The notes: generated by a model from the letters alone, not told the origin. A stretch of DNA of 64,000 nucleotides from Sphingobacteriaceae bacterium (GCA_029266635.1 JAQSWM010000005.1:1-64000), one strand, 5' to 3'. Numbered from the stretch's first letter, positions 32,638 to 42,956 are shown. Translations and numbers: made by a program.

Positions 32638-32946
32638 CTAAAACTCCGGCGCTATCCCTTTCATCAATTCAGATTTCATAAGGTCATAGGCTCTCTGCCC
32701 TGGCTGGCACCTCGACTGGTAATACGCCTTTATCTCCGGCTGTTTCATCCAGGCTGAGGCGGTTTGCTGTGCTTCTTTAAAGTTGAGGCGGCGTGCTTTC
32801 TGCTTTTCGGATGGGATGATCTTCGTCATATCCGGGTAGCTGGTGATGATGACACGGCTCTCATCCAGCGGACAATCTCTCACCACAATGGTTTTTTCAA
32901 TTTGCCTGCGGATGCCCCTTAATGCGGGATTGTAGGATATTGCCAT
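32638..32946 (-). CDS. Conserved-looking small protein of unknown function
   Basis: A 102-residue basic protein that reads like a real domain. The pattern of NPALRGIR, SRVIITSYPDMTKI, PSEKQKARRLNFKEAQ and AYYQSRCQPGQRAYDLMKSELMK recalls a group of short Bacteroidota proteins with a (Y)PDM(S/T)K-I-x-PS-x-x-Q core; that match is from memory and unverified. No signal peptide or membrane segment. It lies inside the repeat-rich gap between the amidase and gatA, on the opposite strand to both. The function is unknown. Confidence 0.6.
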   Translation of the reverse strand: MAISYNPALRGIRRQIEKTIVVRDCPLDESRVIITSYPDMTKIIPSEKQKARRLNFKEAQQTASAWMKQPEIKAYYQSRCQPGQRAYDLMKSELMKGIAPEF

Positions 32947-33244
32947 AGCTGCTGATTGCTGGTAACGGTATTTTACGATGCTTTGGGCAGGAGGTTACAG
33001 GGTGGAGGTGGCTCGGTGGAGGCTTGATCTTTCGATGGAGGCGGGGAGATGATGTGGTGCGGGATGACGAAGCTTTCATCTTACCGTCATCCCTGCGCAG
33101 GCACGGCGGTGCGGCTTGAAAATGTGGAGATATTGGGTTCGGGAAAGATAGAGAAGCTGCGGGAGCTGCACTATGCGCATAACAAGCTGAAGGAGATTGA
33201 GCGGTTCAGGAAGATGGTGCCGTATTATTAGAGTACCATTTAAA

Positions 33245-33404
33245 CGTCATATCGACGAGCCCGCCCGTGCCGGATCGGACGGGGCACGAGGAGATATCTG
33301 TGCCTAGAACAACAGACCTCTCCTGCTGTCGAGGTGACGGTTCTATATTAATTTGCCGTCATATCAACGAGCCGCCAGCAGGGACACTGGCTGCCTGGGC
33401 TCGC
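33245..33404. repeat. Family B repeats, copies 2 and 3
   Basis: Copy 2 (33245-33339, 95 bp) has the same ends as copy 1 (CGTCATATCGACG; GTCGAGGTGACG) and the same inner GAGGAGATATCTGT/ACAGACCTCTCCT, but carries about 25 extra bp after the left end that are themselves palindromic (GCCCGTGCC...GGCAC). Copy 3 (33357-33404) keeps only the left end (CGTCATATCAACGAG) and then diverges, so it is truncated. Confidence 0.7.
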
Positions 33405-33861
33405 GTTTAAATTCATATTCTGAGCTGAATTGACAGCTATATTCCATGATCTGACCGATGCCTAATCGGCATGCTACTTTAACAGTAAGTCACTGATTAT
33501 CAGGTAAATTAATATCACTTTTCAGCAAAAATAATTGCCATTTTCCTTGCATCTTACTTCCTGATTTATTATATTTAATAGCAGAAAATATGCTGTTGGC
33601 AATGATTTAAAACGGGCAAATACAAAATAAGGCAACAGCAGGTGCAGGGGCTTACAGCTCCCGGCGAGCAGCCGCGATGGTGTGCTTAAGCAAGAAATGC
33701 TGTTGTTCTTTGACGTATTAGTTAAGGCTGGCGGGTATGTGCACGTGGTTGGCCTAATTGCTGTAACTGCGGATCGCCAGGATCGATCCTCCATCAACTG
33801 GCGGATTGAGGTTAAACGGGAAGCTGTGGAACCTCTGTTCCCAACCGTAATCATATTTTCT

Positions 33862-33869
33862 TACTTTTG
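33862..33869 (+). promoter_or_regulatory. -7 element (TACTTTTG) of gatA
   Basis: A perfect TAnnTTTG ending 20 nt before the GTG start at 33890, consistent with a leader of about 14 nt. Confidence 0.55.
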
Positions 33870-33889
33870 GCTGCCTTTAAAAAATTCGA

Positions 33890-35338
33890 GTGAAAGATTA
33901 CCAACGTTTATCGGAGGTTAGAGATGATATACAGAGCGGAGCCCTGAATCTTGATGACTTAGTTAACCACTACCTGCAGCGCATCAAGGCGGAAGCACAT
34001 CTCAATGCCTTTATCGAGGTTTTTGCAGAAGAGGCAAGAGCTGCTGCCGCTCCAATTCAGCAAAAACTGCTCAACGGTACTGCCGGGAAGCTGGCAGGAA
34101 TGGTTATTGGCATAAAGGATATTATCTGCTACAAAGGCCACGGTATTGCTGTGGGCTCAAAAATCCTCGAGAACTACAAATCTATCTATTCTGCAACGGT
34201 AGTGGAACGTCTTTTAGCCGAAGATGCCATCATCATCGGCAGGCTGAACTGCGATGAGTTTGCCATGGGCGGCTCGAACGAGAACTCTTACTTCGGTCCG
34301 GTTAAGAACTATGCTGATAACACGAAAGTTCCCGGGGGGTCTTCCGGCGGATCGGCGGTAGCAGTTCAGGCGGGGCTTTGCCTGGCTTCTCTCGGCACCG
34401 ACACTGGCGGCTCTGTGCGGCAGCCTGCAGCCTTTTGCGGCGTGGTTGGGGTAAAACCAACATACGGACGGGTTTCGCGGCATGGCGTGGTGGCTTATGC
34501 ATCGTCTTTTGACCAGGTGGGCCCAATCGCCAATTCTGTTGAAGATGCTGCGTTGATCTTAGAGGTTATCGCGGGAGCTGATGAATTTGACAGCACTGTC
34601 TCATCTCAAGCTGTTCCCGCTTATTCAGAAAAATTAAAGTTTGAAGGCAAGAAGCGCATCGCCTATCTCCCCGAGGTTTTAGAATCGGCAGGCTTAGATC
34701 CGGAAGTAAAAGCGATGACAGAGAATGCAATTGAGCGCCTCCGTGCTGATGGCCATACTGTTGAACCAATCTCTTTTCCGTATCTGGAATATGTGGTGCC
34801 GACCTACTACATCCTCACCATGGCGGAGTCATCTTCCAACCTCGCCCGCTACGATGGCGTACATTATGGCTACCGCAGCCCGAATGCTACCGACCTCGAA
34901 TCGACATATAAAAAATCCCGTTCCGAAGGTTTTGGCGCCGAGGTGAAGCGTAGGATCATGCTGGGCACTTTTGTGTTAAGTGCCGGTTACTACGATGCGT
35001 ATTATGCCAAAGCACAAAAAGTAAGGAACATCATCCGTAGCAAAACGGAAGAAATATTAAAAGATCACGATTTTATCCTGCTTCCCACCACACCTACTCC
35101 GGCGTTCGGGCTTGGCGAAAAAATATCCGACCCGCTAACCATGTACCTTGCCGACATCTTCACCGTTCAGGCATCGCTCGCAGGCATACCCGCCATCTCC
35201 ATCCCGGCAGGCAATAACTCAGCCGGCTTACCGTTAGGTTTACAGTTTATTACAAAACGGTTTGGGGAAACCGAGCTGCTGGCGTTCTCGAAGTACTATT
35301 TAGAGCTTTTTGCCAGTCAGCCTGTAGTAAGCTATTGA
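33890..35338 (+). CDS. gatA: Asp-tRNA(Asn)/Glu-tRNA(Gln) amidotransferase subunit A
   Basis: A 482-residue amidase-signature enzyme that supplies ammonia from glutamine for transamidation of mischarged tRNA in the GatCAB complex. The Ser-cis-Ser-Lys triad is present: Lys in GIKDIICYKGHG (about residue 78), Ser in PGGSSGGSAVAVQAG (about 153-158) and the nucleophile Ser in TDTGGSVRQPAAFCG (about 177). The start is GTG at 33890, supported by the -7 element. gatB and gatC are not adjacent. Since glnS is present nearby, the complex is most likely needed for Asn-tRNA formation. Confidence 0.95.
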   Translation: MKDYQRLSEVRDDIQSGALNLDDLVNHYLQRIKAEAHLNAFIEVFAEEARAAAAPIQQKLLNGTAGKLAGMVIGIKDIICYKGHGIAVGSKILENYKSIYSATVVERLLAEDAIIIGRLNCDEFAMGGSNENSYFGPVKNYADNTKVPGGSSGGSAVAVQAGLCLASLGTDTGGSVRQPAAFCGVVGVKPTYGRVSRHGVVAYASSFDQVGPIANSVEDAALILEVIAGADEFDSTVSSQAVPAYSEKLKFEGKKRIAYLPEVLESAGLDPEVKAMTENAIERLRADGHTVEPISFPYLEYVVPTYYILTMAESSSNLARYDGVHYGYRSPNATDLESTYKKSRSEGFGAEVKRRIMLGTFVLSAGYYDAYYAKAQKVRNIIRSKTEEILKDHDFILLPTTPTPAFGLGEKISDPLTMYLADIFTVQASLAGIPAISIPAGNNSAGLPLGLQFITKRFGETELLAFSKYYLELFASQPVVSY

Positions 35339-35374
35339 TGAGTTTAGGCGTAAAACCTGTATTTTTTGAGAAGA

Positions 35375-36358
35375 ATGAAGAGAAGGGCAAAGGCACTCGC
35401 CATGGTTTTGGTCATGGGTGTGGGGGCATTTTCAAAAAGCGCAAAGGGCAGCCAGCCCGTAACAGCTTCACCGGAAGTTTACAAGAGCCGCTTAGAATCT
35501 ATCCAAAAATCTGTTCCATTAGTTTACAACCAGTACGTTCAGAAGTACATTGACCTGTATGTTGCCAGCAATAAGCGCATGGCGAGAATGGCTGGATTAG
35601 CGAAATATTATTTTCCGCTTTTCGATCAGGGATTTAAACGCTACAACGTTCCCGAAGAGATTAAATTCCTGTCAATTGTAGAGTCGGCTCTTGACCCAAC
35701 AGTGGTTTCAAGAACCGGAGCTGTAGGCCAATGGCAGTTTATGCCGGTAACTGCTTTTGAATACGGATTGAAGATTGACAATTACGTGGATGAACGCAGA
35801 GATCCTGTTGCAGCGAGTGCTGCGGCTGCAAATTATCTTCGAAACTCTTATGCTGAGTTTGGCGATTGGCTGCTAGCGATTGCTTCTTACAACTGCGGCA
35901 AGCCTGCGGTAAGCCGTGCGATCCAGAAAGCAGGATTTGTACGTGATTTCTGGGCTATCCGCCAGTATTTACCTGCAGAAACACAAAACTATGTACCCGC
36001 GTTCATCGCTACGGTGTACATGATGAACTTTTATTCAAAACATAATATTGTACCGACCAATTCCGGGCTTTCTTTAAAGAACGATGTTTTGCAGGTTGAA
36101 AATTTTGTTTCGCTTTCAAATATCGCGAAAGCTGCTAAAATTGGCTTTCAACAACTTTCCGCTTTGAATCCGTCATACAAAGGCGACATCATTAACGGTT
36201 CTGTGATAGCTCCCAAAACTTTGATATTGCCTGCACTTGCGGCTAATGCTTTTGACGCTGTTTATGAAGTACTGAATGGTGGACAAGCGAAGGTTGCGGC
36301 GGCGGCGAACTCGCAGTCTACGTCTGTTGAATTAGCGTATTTGCCTAAAAAGCAGTAG
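35375..36358 (+). CDS. Lytic murein transglycosylase (MltD-like)
   Basis: About 327 residues, starting at the ATG at 35375 (signal peptide MKRRAKALAMVLVMGVGA). The SLT domain covers about residues 70-200: the catalytic Glu in FLSIVESALDP, then TGAVGQWQFMPVTAFEYGL, the AASAAAANYL helix and IASYNCGKPAVSRAI. The C-terminal part (about 245-290, KAAKIGFQQLSALNPSYKG) resembles a degenerate LysM. It cleaves peptidoglycan glycan strands to 1,6-anhydro products during growth or recycling. It starts 36 nt after gatA and may be co-transcribed with it. Confidence 0.9.
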   Translation: MKRRAKALAMVLVMGVGAFSKSAKGSQPVTASPEVYKSRLESIQKSVPLVYNQYVQKYIDLYVASNKRMARMAGLAKYYFPLFDQGFKRYNVPEEIKFLSIVESALDPTVVSRTGAVGQWQFMPVTAFEYGLKIDNYVDERRDPVAASAAAANYLRNSYAEFGDWLLAIASYNCGKPAVSRAIQKAGFVRDFWAIRQYLPAETQNYVPAFIATVYMMNFYSKHNIVPTNSGLSLKNDVLQVENFVSLSNIAKAAKIGFQQLSALNPSYKGDIINGSVIAPKTLILPALAANAFDAVYEVLNGGQAKVAAAANSQSTSVELAYLPKKQ

Positions 36359-36430
36359 CCCCGTATCAGCCTGTGTGTTGGTTTAACATTCCACACGGTG
36401 CGAATGACCATCTATAGAGGACAACATACC

Positions 36431-36616
36431 TTAGCATGCTGTCTTGTGGTTCTTGTGCCGCCATTGAAATACCACCGCCCCGGCTATTAAGGTTAACCCA
36501 AAACCTCTCAAAAAGCCGTCTGCAGAATCGGAAAGACGGATCATGCTATTCATGAGTAATGGAATGCTTGTAGCGATGGCTCCTAACGCCAGCAGTACTC
36601 GTGTGGATGTTTTCAT
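36431..36616 (-). CDS. Small membrane protein, third gene of an ECF cassette
   Basis: A 61-residue protein with two hydrophobic stretches (about residues 5-24 and 35-51) separated by a short polar loop, ending in a basic HKNHK tail. It follows the anti-sigma-like gene after 9 nt on the same strand. It is not assignable to a family. Confidence 0.65.
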   Translation of the reverse strand: MKTSTRVLLALGAIATSIPLLMNSMIRLSDSADGFLRGFGLTLIAGAVVFQWRHKNHKTAC

Positions 36617-36625
36617 TGTCTGATT

Positions 36626-37204
36626 TTATAGTTGATTTATTATTTGTTCAATTCTCTGAATGGCTTCTGCGTCTTTCTTCAGCCGACGCCTAAGTGCAAA
36701 TGGGCGTACCACAAACCAGTTGAGGGCAAGCCAGGCGGCTACCAATGAGAGAGCCAGGACCACATGCGAATTCTTCGCGGCTTCTTCGTATACATACAAT
36801 AGCAATCCGCTTGAGGCGAATGCAAATCCTATTCCCTGCATGCGCTTTAAAGAAGTAAGGAGGCTTAGCTGATCATCCTTCAGTGCTTTCAGGAAATTGG
36901 CATTGCTATAACTGCTGCTGTTCAAGGCTTTTTTGAATATGGTGAATTTTGCTGCCAGGAAAATGCCAATGGCGAGGAGCAGACACGCTTCGCCAATACG
37001 AGTAGTGATGTATGCTGACTTATAGGCAAATAAAACCCACACCATTACCGCCAGCAAAACAATTCCGAACGCCATTGCGGCGGCGCTTGTGAGCATGGCC
37101 TTTCTCCTGTGGGCACGTATGGTTTTAAGAAGTTCTCCTGAGTGCGGGAGAGCCTTTACGCTGGTGCTCAGCCAGAGTTGCTGCAGGTCGTTAAAAGCTT
37201 CCAT
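36626..37204 (-). CDS. Membrane protein, likely anti-sigma partner
   Basis: About 192 residues from the ATG at 37204 (overlapping the sigma gene by 14 nt). A cytoplasmic N-terminus (MEAFNDLQQLWLSTSVKALP, about residues 1-20) is followed by four hydrophobic helices (about 39-60, 70-90, 125-145 and 155-175) and a basic cytoplasmic tail. Its position just downstream of the ECF sigma factor suggests an inhibitor that senses a membrane signal. There is no zinc-binding or other family motif, so the role is inferred from context only. Confidence 0.65.
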   Translation of the reverse strand: MEAFNDLQQLWLSTSVKALPHSGELLKTIRAHRRKAMLTSAAAMAFGIVLLAVMVWVLFAYKSAYITTRIGEACLLLAIGIFLAAKFTIFKKALNSSSYSNANFLKALKDDQLSLLTSLKRMQGIGFAFASSGLLLYVYEEAAKNSHVVLALSLVAAWLALNWFVVRPFALRRRLKKDAEAIQRIEQIINQL

Positions 37205-37664
37205 TGTTCTTGAATTTTTTGGCAAGTTTTTCTTTTATCCGGTGAATCTTCATCCGGGTATTTACATATGATAAGCCCACAATTGATGCGATCTCTTCCT
37301 GGTGCACATCTTCCAGGACAAGCGAGATGATAATCCTTTCCGTTTCGGGCAATTCTGAGATGCACTTGTAGAGAAACTGCAGTTGCTGTTCCTTAGAACT
37401 GTCGGGTTCGAAAGCAAGATTTTCTGGGAAATCGGTCAGAACAAAACGTTTGGCTTTTTCCACCGCGGTGAAGCAGTTATTGGAGGCTATCCGGTAAATC
37501 CAGGTGCTTAGCTTTGATTCATTCCTGAACGATGGCAGATATTTCCATACTGCTATAAAAGTGTCCTGGGTTAGATCGCGAGCCTGCTCATGGTTGTTTA
37601 CATATCCCATGCACAGCCTGAAAACACCAGGAGCATATTGCTGATATATCTCTTCAAATTTCAT
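37191..37664 (-). CDS. RNA polymerase ECF sigma factor (short)
   Basis: A 157-residue sigma-70 member with only regions 2 and 4: region 2 includes FRLCMGYVNNHEQARDLTQDTFIAVWKYLPSFR (about residues 15-50) with the helix SKLSTWIYRIASN, and region 4 is LPETERIIISLVLEDVHQEEIASIVGLSYVNTRM (about 100-135). It heads a three-gene operon with two membrane proteins. The 5' side is a 300-bp gap, where I find no clear promoter. Confidence 0.92.
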   Translation of the reverse strand: MKFEEIYQQYAPGVFRLCMGYVNNHEQARDLTQDTFIAVWKYLPSFRNESKLSTWIYRIASNNCFTAVEKAKRFVLTDFPENLAFEPDSSKEQQLQFLYKCISELPETERIIISLVLEDVHQEEIASIVGLSYVNTRMKIHRIKEKLAKKFKNNGSF

Positions 37665-37966
37665 CAGTAACCATTAGAGGGGTAGTAGTGCGGATTGTGA
37701 CACCCGGCTCCGATTGGTTGTACAAAATATTCAGTCACAAAGTACTCATACAGGAAAGAGAAGGCAAAGTTGTATCGAACCAGCAGCCGACATGGTGGAA
37801 GAACTGACTCTGACCTTAGATTATAAACAGGCAGGAAATGTGGGTGCTCTAAACGATTCTTAGCCGAATGTTTGGAAAAATAGTTCGGAACGGCGAGACA
37901 ATCGAAATGTCAGCCTTGCTTACAAAATAGATCAGCTGCTAGAAAAGTTCAGTAGAAAATACCGTG
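37665..37966. other. Intergenic interval, nothing recognised
   Basis: About 300 bp between the ECF cassette and the lipocalin-like gene. It contains no open frame above 40 codons that looks coding, and no repeat or strong hairpin. It should include the promoter of the ECF operon (read leftward). Confidence 0.5.
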
Positions 37967-38407
37967 TTACCTGCTTAGGACGAACTTCTGTTCTGTGGTT
38001 TGAAAAGTATTCGACTCTACGTAGTATAGCTGGAGCTCGTTAGAGCTTATAACCGGGACAGTGAAGCCGGTGGTGTAATCTATATAATTGGTATCGCTGA
38101 AGTAAAGCTTGTTATTTTCTATCTTCCACTTGCCATTGTAGGTGTTGCTGCCCTCCACGATGTTAACAGTTCCGTTAGAATTGAACTCAAAGTAATCGCC
38201 AGCGGTATACGTGTCCGTACGGGTGTTCTTATTCCCGAACATATCGGTTGTATTGGTGACAGTTTTTAAAGTCCACTTGCCGGATAGCTTTTGCTCCATC
38301 GTGAGTGCTGGTCCGGTTTCTTCCTTTTTATCTTTCTTGCAGCCACTGAAGGCGATGATGCACGCTACAGCACAAACTACCAGAATCCCTGATATTATCC
38401 GTTTCAT
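37967..38407 (-). CDS. Lipocalin-like small lipoprotein
   Basis: 146 residues from the ATG at 38407. The signal peptide ends AFSGC, then KKDKKEETG. The mature domain (about residues 35-146) has the lipocalin-like pattern of Bacteroidota: EQKLSGKWTLKTVTN, YFEFNSNGTVNIVEG, YNGKWKIENNKLYFSD and a final ELQLYYVES. This is a small beta-barrel that probably binds a ligand in the periplasm. A TATATTTG -7 element (38430-38423) ends 15 nt before this ATG, which rules out the longer reading from 38446. Confidence 0.82.
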   Translation of the reverse strand: MKRIISGILVVCAVACIIAFSGCKKDKKEETGPALTMEQKLSGKWTLKTVTNTTDMFGNKNTRTDTYTAGDYFEFNSNGTVNIVEGSNTYNGKWKIENNKLYFSDTNYIDYTTGFTVPVISSNELQLYYVESNTFQTTEQKFVLSR

Positions 38408-38422
38408 CGATTTGTCTTTAAA

Positions 38423-38430
38423 CAAATATA
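38423..38430 (-). promoter_or_regulatory. -7 element (TATATTTG) of the lipocalin-like gene
   Basis: A perfect TAnnTTTG on the minus strand, giving a predicted leader of about 9 nt. The -33 match is poor. Confidence 0.5.
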
Positions 38431-38469
38431 ACTTAATTGTTGTCACTGGGTTTTAATCCAAGTTCTATA

Positions 38470-40140
<1,671 letters not shown>

Positions 40141-40157
40141 AATTAGCAATGGGACGA

Positions 40158-40165
40158 CAAAAGTA
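40158..40165 (-). promoter_or_regulatory. -7 element (TACTTTTG) of glnS
   Basis: A perfect TAnnTTTG on the minus strand. Across the divergent gap, TACTTTTA (40225-40232) is a similar element for the B12 gene. Confidence 0.5.
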
Positions 40166-40238
40166 GCAATTTTTAATAGTCTAAGCCGCTTCCCGCCAGC
40201 TTGATTCTATACCGAAATTCTTGCTACTTTTACCGATA

Positions 40239-40658
40239 ATGGATACATCATTCAACAGGCCAATTCGAGTCCTGATCGCTAAAGCAGGCTTAGACGGGCA
40301 TGATCGTGGGGCTAAGGTCATTGCAACATCCTTGCGGGATGCTGGTATGGAAGTTATTTACACCGGCTTGCGGCAAACTCCCGAAATGATTGTGAATACA
40401 GCACTGCAGGAAGATGTGGATGCCATCGGGATTTCCATTCTTTCGGGCGCACACATGACAGTTTTTCCCAAAATCATGCAATTGATCAAAGAAAAGCAGA
40501 TGGATGATGTCCTGGTAACCGGAGGCGGGATCATCCCCGCTTCAGATATGTCGGCTCTGAATGAATTGGGTGTCGGCAAACTCTTTGCGCCGGGCACCAA
40601 CACGAAAGACATCGCAACATACATTACAGGATGGGTTCAGCAGAACCGCAATTTTTAA
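40239..40658 (+). CDS. Stand-alone cobalamin-binding domain (methylmalonyl-CoA mutase C-terminal type)
   Basis: 139 residues from the ATG at 40239. It contains the B12-binding core only: [15 protein letters not shown] (D-x-H-x-x-G, with the His that replaces the lower cobalt ligand), [13 protein letters not shown] and [11 protein letters not shown]. In methylmalonyl-CoA mutase this domain sits at the C-terminus of the large subunit; here it is a separate polypeptide, as in split mutases of the 2-hydroxyisobutyryl/isobutyryl type. A TIM-barrel partner is not in the window. It is followed after 4 nt by the enoyl-CoA hydratase, suggesting acyl-CoA metabolism. TACTTTTA at 40225 may be its -7 element. 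Confidence 0.87.
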   Translation: MDTSFNRPIRVLIAKAGLDGHDRGAKVIATSLRDAGMEVIYTGLRQTPEMIVNTALQEDVDAIGISILSGAHMTVFPKIMQLIKEKQMDDVLVTGGGIIPASDMSALNELGVGKLFAPGTNTKDIATYITGWVQQNRNF

Positions 40659-40662
40659 AAAC

Positions 40663-41442
40663 ATGGAGTATCAAAACCTGCTTGTAGAGAACCGTGACCG
40701 GATACTCTTCATTACTATAAACCGACCTGAAAAGCTAAATGCATTGAACAAGGCTACTTTGCAGGAGCTGCACAATGCATTCAGCTCCGCACTTAGCGAC
40801 GGTGCCGTGGGAGGCATTATTTTAACCGGAGCTGGTGCGAAAGCCTTTGTTGCTGGCGCCGACATTTCCGAGTTCTCATCGTTTAATAATGAGGAAGGCG
40901 AGAAGCTTGCCCGCACTGGACAAACCACTGTTTTTAACATCATCGAACAAGGTACCAAACCCGTTATTGCAGCAATTAATGGCTTTGCCTTAGGCGGAGG
41001 GTTGGAACTCGCAATGGCTTGCCACATTCGCATTGCTGCGGAAACTGCCCGCATGGGCTTGCCGGAAACCACTCTCGGGATCATCCCCGGCTACGGCGGC
41101 ACCCAGCGTTTAACGCAACTTGTTGGAAAGGGAAGAGCACTTGAGATGATCCTCTCAGCCGATATGATCAATGCGGAAGAGGCTTACCGGATTGGGCTGG
41201 TTAACCATGTGGTTAGCGGAGAAGAACTTATAAGCAGTTCTGAAAAGCTGATGCGCACCATTCTAAGCCGCTCGCCCATAGCTGTGAGCGCCGCAATCAG
41301 AGCCGTTAATGCAAGTTTCGATAAAGAATCAAATGGCTACGAAACAGAAATCTCCCTTTTCGGCTCTTGTTTTGGAACACCTGATTTTAATGAAGGTGTG
41401 AGCGCTTTTACTGAGAAGCGCAAGCCTGATTTTATAAAATAA
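40663..41442 (+). CDS. Enoyl-CoA hydratase/isomerase family protein
   Basis: 259 residues from the ATG at 40663, chosen because the family starts at (M)EYQNLLVENRDRILFITINRP. Oxyanion-hole residues appear in FVAGADISEF (about 65-74) and in INGFALGGGLELAMACHIR (about 105-123), with the catalytic Glu pair in GGLELA and GLPETTLGIIPGYGG. It adds water to 2-enoyl-CoA (or isomerises it) in fatty-acid or branched-chain breakdown. It is coupled to the B12-binding gene. Confidence 0.92.
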   Translation: MEYQNLLVENRDRILFITINRPEKLNALNKATLQELHNAFSSALSDGAVGGIILTGAGAKAFVAGADISEFSSFNNEEGEKLARTGQTTVFNIIEQGTKPVIAAINGFALGGGLELAMACHIRIAAETARMGLPETTLGIIPGYGGTQRLTQLVGKGRALEMILSADMINAEEAYRIGLVNHVVSGEELISSSEKLMRTILSRSPIAVSAAIRAVNASFDKESNGYETEISLFGSCFGTPDFNEGVSAFTEKRKPDFIK

Positions 41443-41523
41443 AATTTTAATTTCTTTTTATATAGTTATCAAAAGTGTGGAAAGAATTTCCCAATTTTAA
41501 GGCAAAATCCAGTTTAAGCCTAA

Positions 41524-41531
41524 TATCTTTG
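41524..41531 (+). promoter_or_regulatory. -7 element (TATCTTTG) of the two-component operon
   Basis: A perfect TAnnTTTG. The predicted start near 41538 is only about 2 nt before the ATG at 41540, so the first mRNA of the operon may be leaderless. The -33 match is weak. Confidence 0.45.
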
Positions 41532-41539
41532 AGACTTGT

Positions 41540-42946
41540 ATGAAGAAAATATTAATCGTAGACGATGAAGTAAATATAGGCTTATTGCTGTCGCGATTTT
41601 TAACCCGCAACGGGTTTGAGGTTAATACCGCAACCAGTGGCACCGCAGCAATGGACTTTCTGGCGAAGCAATCATACAATCTTGTGCTTTGCGATTTCAG
41701 GCTGGAAGATACCGATGGCCGCGAGATCCTGAAAAAAATTAAAGCCTCCTATCCTGCAACCGGCGTAATCATTATCACCGGCTATTCCGATATTAAGCTT
41801 GCAGTTGAACTTATAAAACTGGGCGCTTACGATTATATAACGAAGCCGCTCTATCCGGATGAGATTTTAAATACCATAAACAAGGCGATTGAAACTCAGG
41901 AAGCGCTTGCAAAAGCATACAGCGAACCTGCAAGTTTATCGACCCCGCAAAAAAAGACGCAAAACGGAACATTGCCCGAGGAATTTGTAATCGGTCAAAG
42001 CATTGTATCGCGTGAGCTTATTAAACAAATTGAACTGATCTCTCCAACCAATTACAGCGTAATTTTGACAGGAGAAAGCGGGACCGGGAAAGAATCAATC
42101 GCAAAGGCAATTCACATGCAAAGCCCCCGTCGCGACAAGCCTTTCGTGGCTATGGATTGTGGGTCGTTGACTAAGGAACTTGCCGGAAGCGAATTTTTCG
42201 GGCACGAGAAAGGCTCCTTTACCGGCGCCCTTTTCACGAAAGTAGGGCATTTTGAAATGGCAAATGGCGGCACGCTTTTCCTGGATGAAGTTGGTAACCT
42301 ATCATATGATATCCAGGCAGCTTTGTTGAGAACTGTTCAAGAGCGTAAGGTTAAGCGAATTGGCAGCACGAAAGAAATCGACCTGGATGTTCGCATCGTG
42401 GTGGCTACAAACGAAAATCTGCAGGATTCTATTCAGAAAGGACGTTTCCGGGAAGACCTTTACCACCGTTTTAATGAATTCAGCATTCACTTGCCTCCAT
42501 TGCGGAACAGGGGAAAAGACATCCTGATATTTGCCGAAAGCTTTTTGAAAGTTGCTAATCATGAGCTGAACAGGAATGTGAAAAGCTTTTCGCACGATGT
42601 AATTGAATGCATCATGACTTACAATTGGCCGGGAAACGTGCGTGAGTTAAAGAATGTGATCCGCCGGTCTGTGTTATTAACAGAGGGCGATGTAGTTCAA
42701 ATTAAAGCCCTCCCATTAGAAATTTCCACTTTCGCAAAAGCCTCAGCTATAGAAAATGCCGTGGGTTCTTCTGTTCACGTCCGCGAAAATAAACGCGACT
42801 TGAAAAACGCCGCCATGGAGGCCGAATATGAAGCTATACTGAAAGTTCTTAAGGAAGTTAACTTCAACAAAACCAAAGCCGCCAAAATTCTGAATATTGA
42901 CAGAAAAACCCTGTACAATAAGATGAAGGCTATTAACCTGGAATAA
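41540..42946 (+). CDS. Sigma-54-dependent response regulator (NtrC family)
   Basis: 468 residues with three domains. A receiver (about 1-120) has D8-D9, the phospho-acceptor D52 (LCDFRLEDTDG) and Lys in TKPLYPDE. An AAA+ domain (about 145-385) has Walker A GESGTGKES, the sigma-54 contact loop GSFTGA (Ser in the second place instead of Ala), Walker B GGTLFLDEVGN and the arginine fingers. A Fis-type helix-turn-helix lies at the end (NFNKTKAAKILNIDRKTLYNK). It activates sigma-54 promoters. It heads an operon with a kinase and a REC-PAS-ATPase protein. Confidence 0.95.
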   Translation: MKKILIVDDEVNIGLLLSRFLTRNGFEVNTATSGTAAMDFLAKQSYNLVLCDFRLEDTDGREILKKIKASYPATGVIIITGYSDIKLAVELIKLGAYDYITKPLYPDEILNTINKAIETQEALAKAYSEPASLSTPQKKTQNGTLPEEFVIGQSIVSRELIKQIELISPTNYSVILTGESGTGKESIAKAIHMQSPRRDKPFVAMDCGSLTKELAGSEFFGHEKGSFTGALFTKVGHFEMANGGTLFLDEVGNLSYDIQAALLRTVQERKVKRIGSTKEIDLDVRIVVATNENLQDSIQKGRFREDLYHRFNEFSIHLPPLRNRGKDILIFAESFLKVANHELNRNVKSFSHDVIECIMTYNWPGNVRELKNVIRRSVLLTEGDVVQIKALPLEISTFAKASAIENAVGSSVHVRENKRDLKNAAMEAEYEAILKVLKEVNFNKTKAAKILNIDRKTLYNKMKAINLE

Positions 42947-42956
42947 TTCAAAGCAC

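Larger units (their letters stand above)
32947..33889. other. Gene-poor, repeat-rich interval before gatA
   Basis: About 940 bp without a convincing gene. It holds a truncated family A repeat (33085-33113), family B copies at 33245-33339 and 33357-33404, and a 60-codon frame (33049-33231) whose last half reads EKLRELHYAHNKLKEIERFR and may be the tail of a decayed gene. From 33405 to 33860 I see only a small hairpin (CCGAT/ATCGG at about 33458-33473) and no gene. The -7 element of gatA is at the right end. Confidence 0.6.

Noticed and set aside
33049-33231. 60-codon plus frame with a helical, charged C-terminal half
   Set aside because: The first half is repeat sequence; at best a remnant of a gene, so it is described only within the intergenic interval.
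33682-33921. 79-codon plus frame overlapping the gatA start
   Set aside because: No similarity pattern; the gatA promoter element lies inside it.
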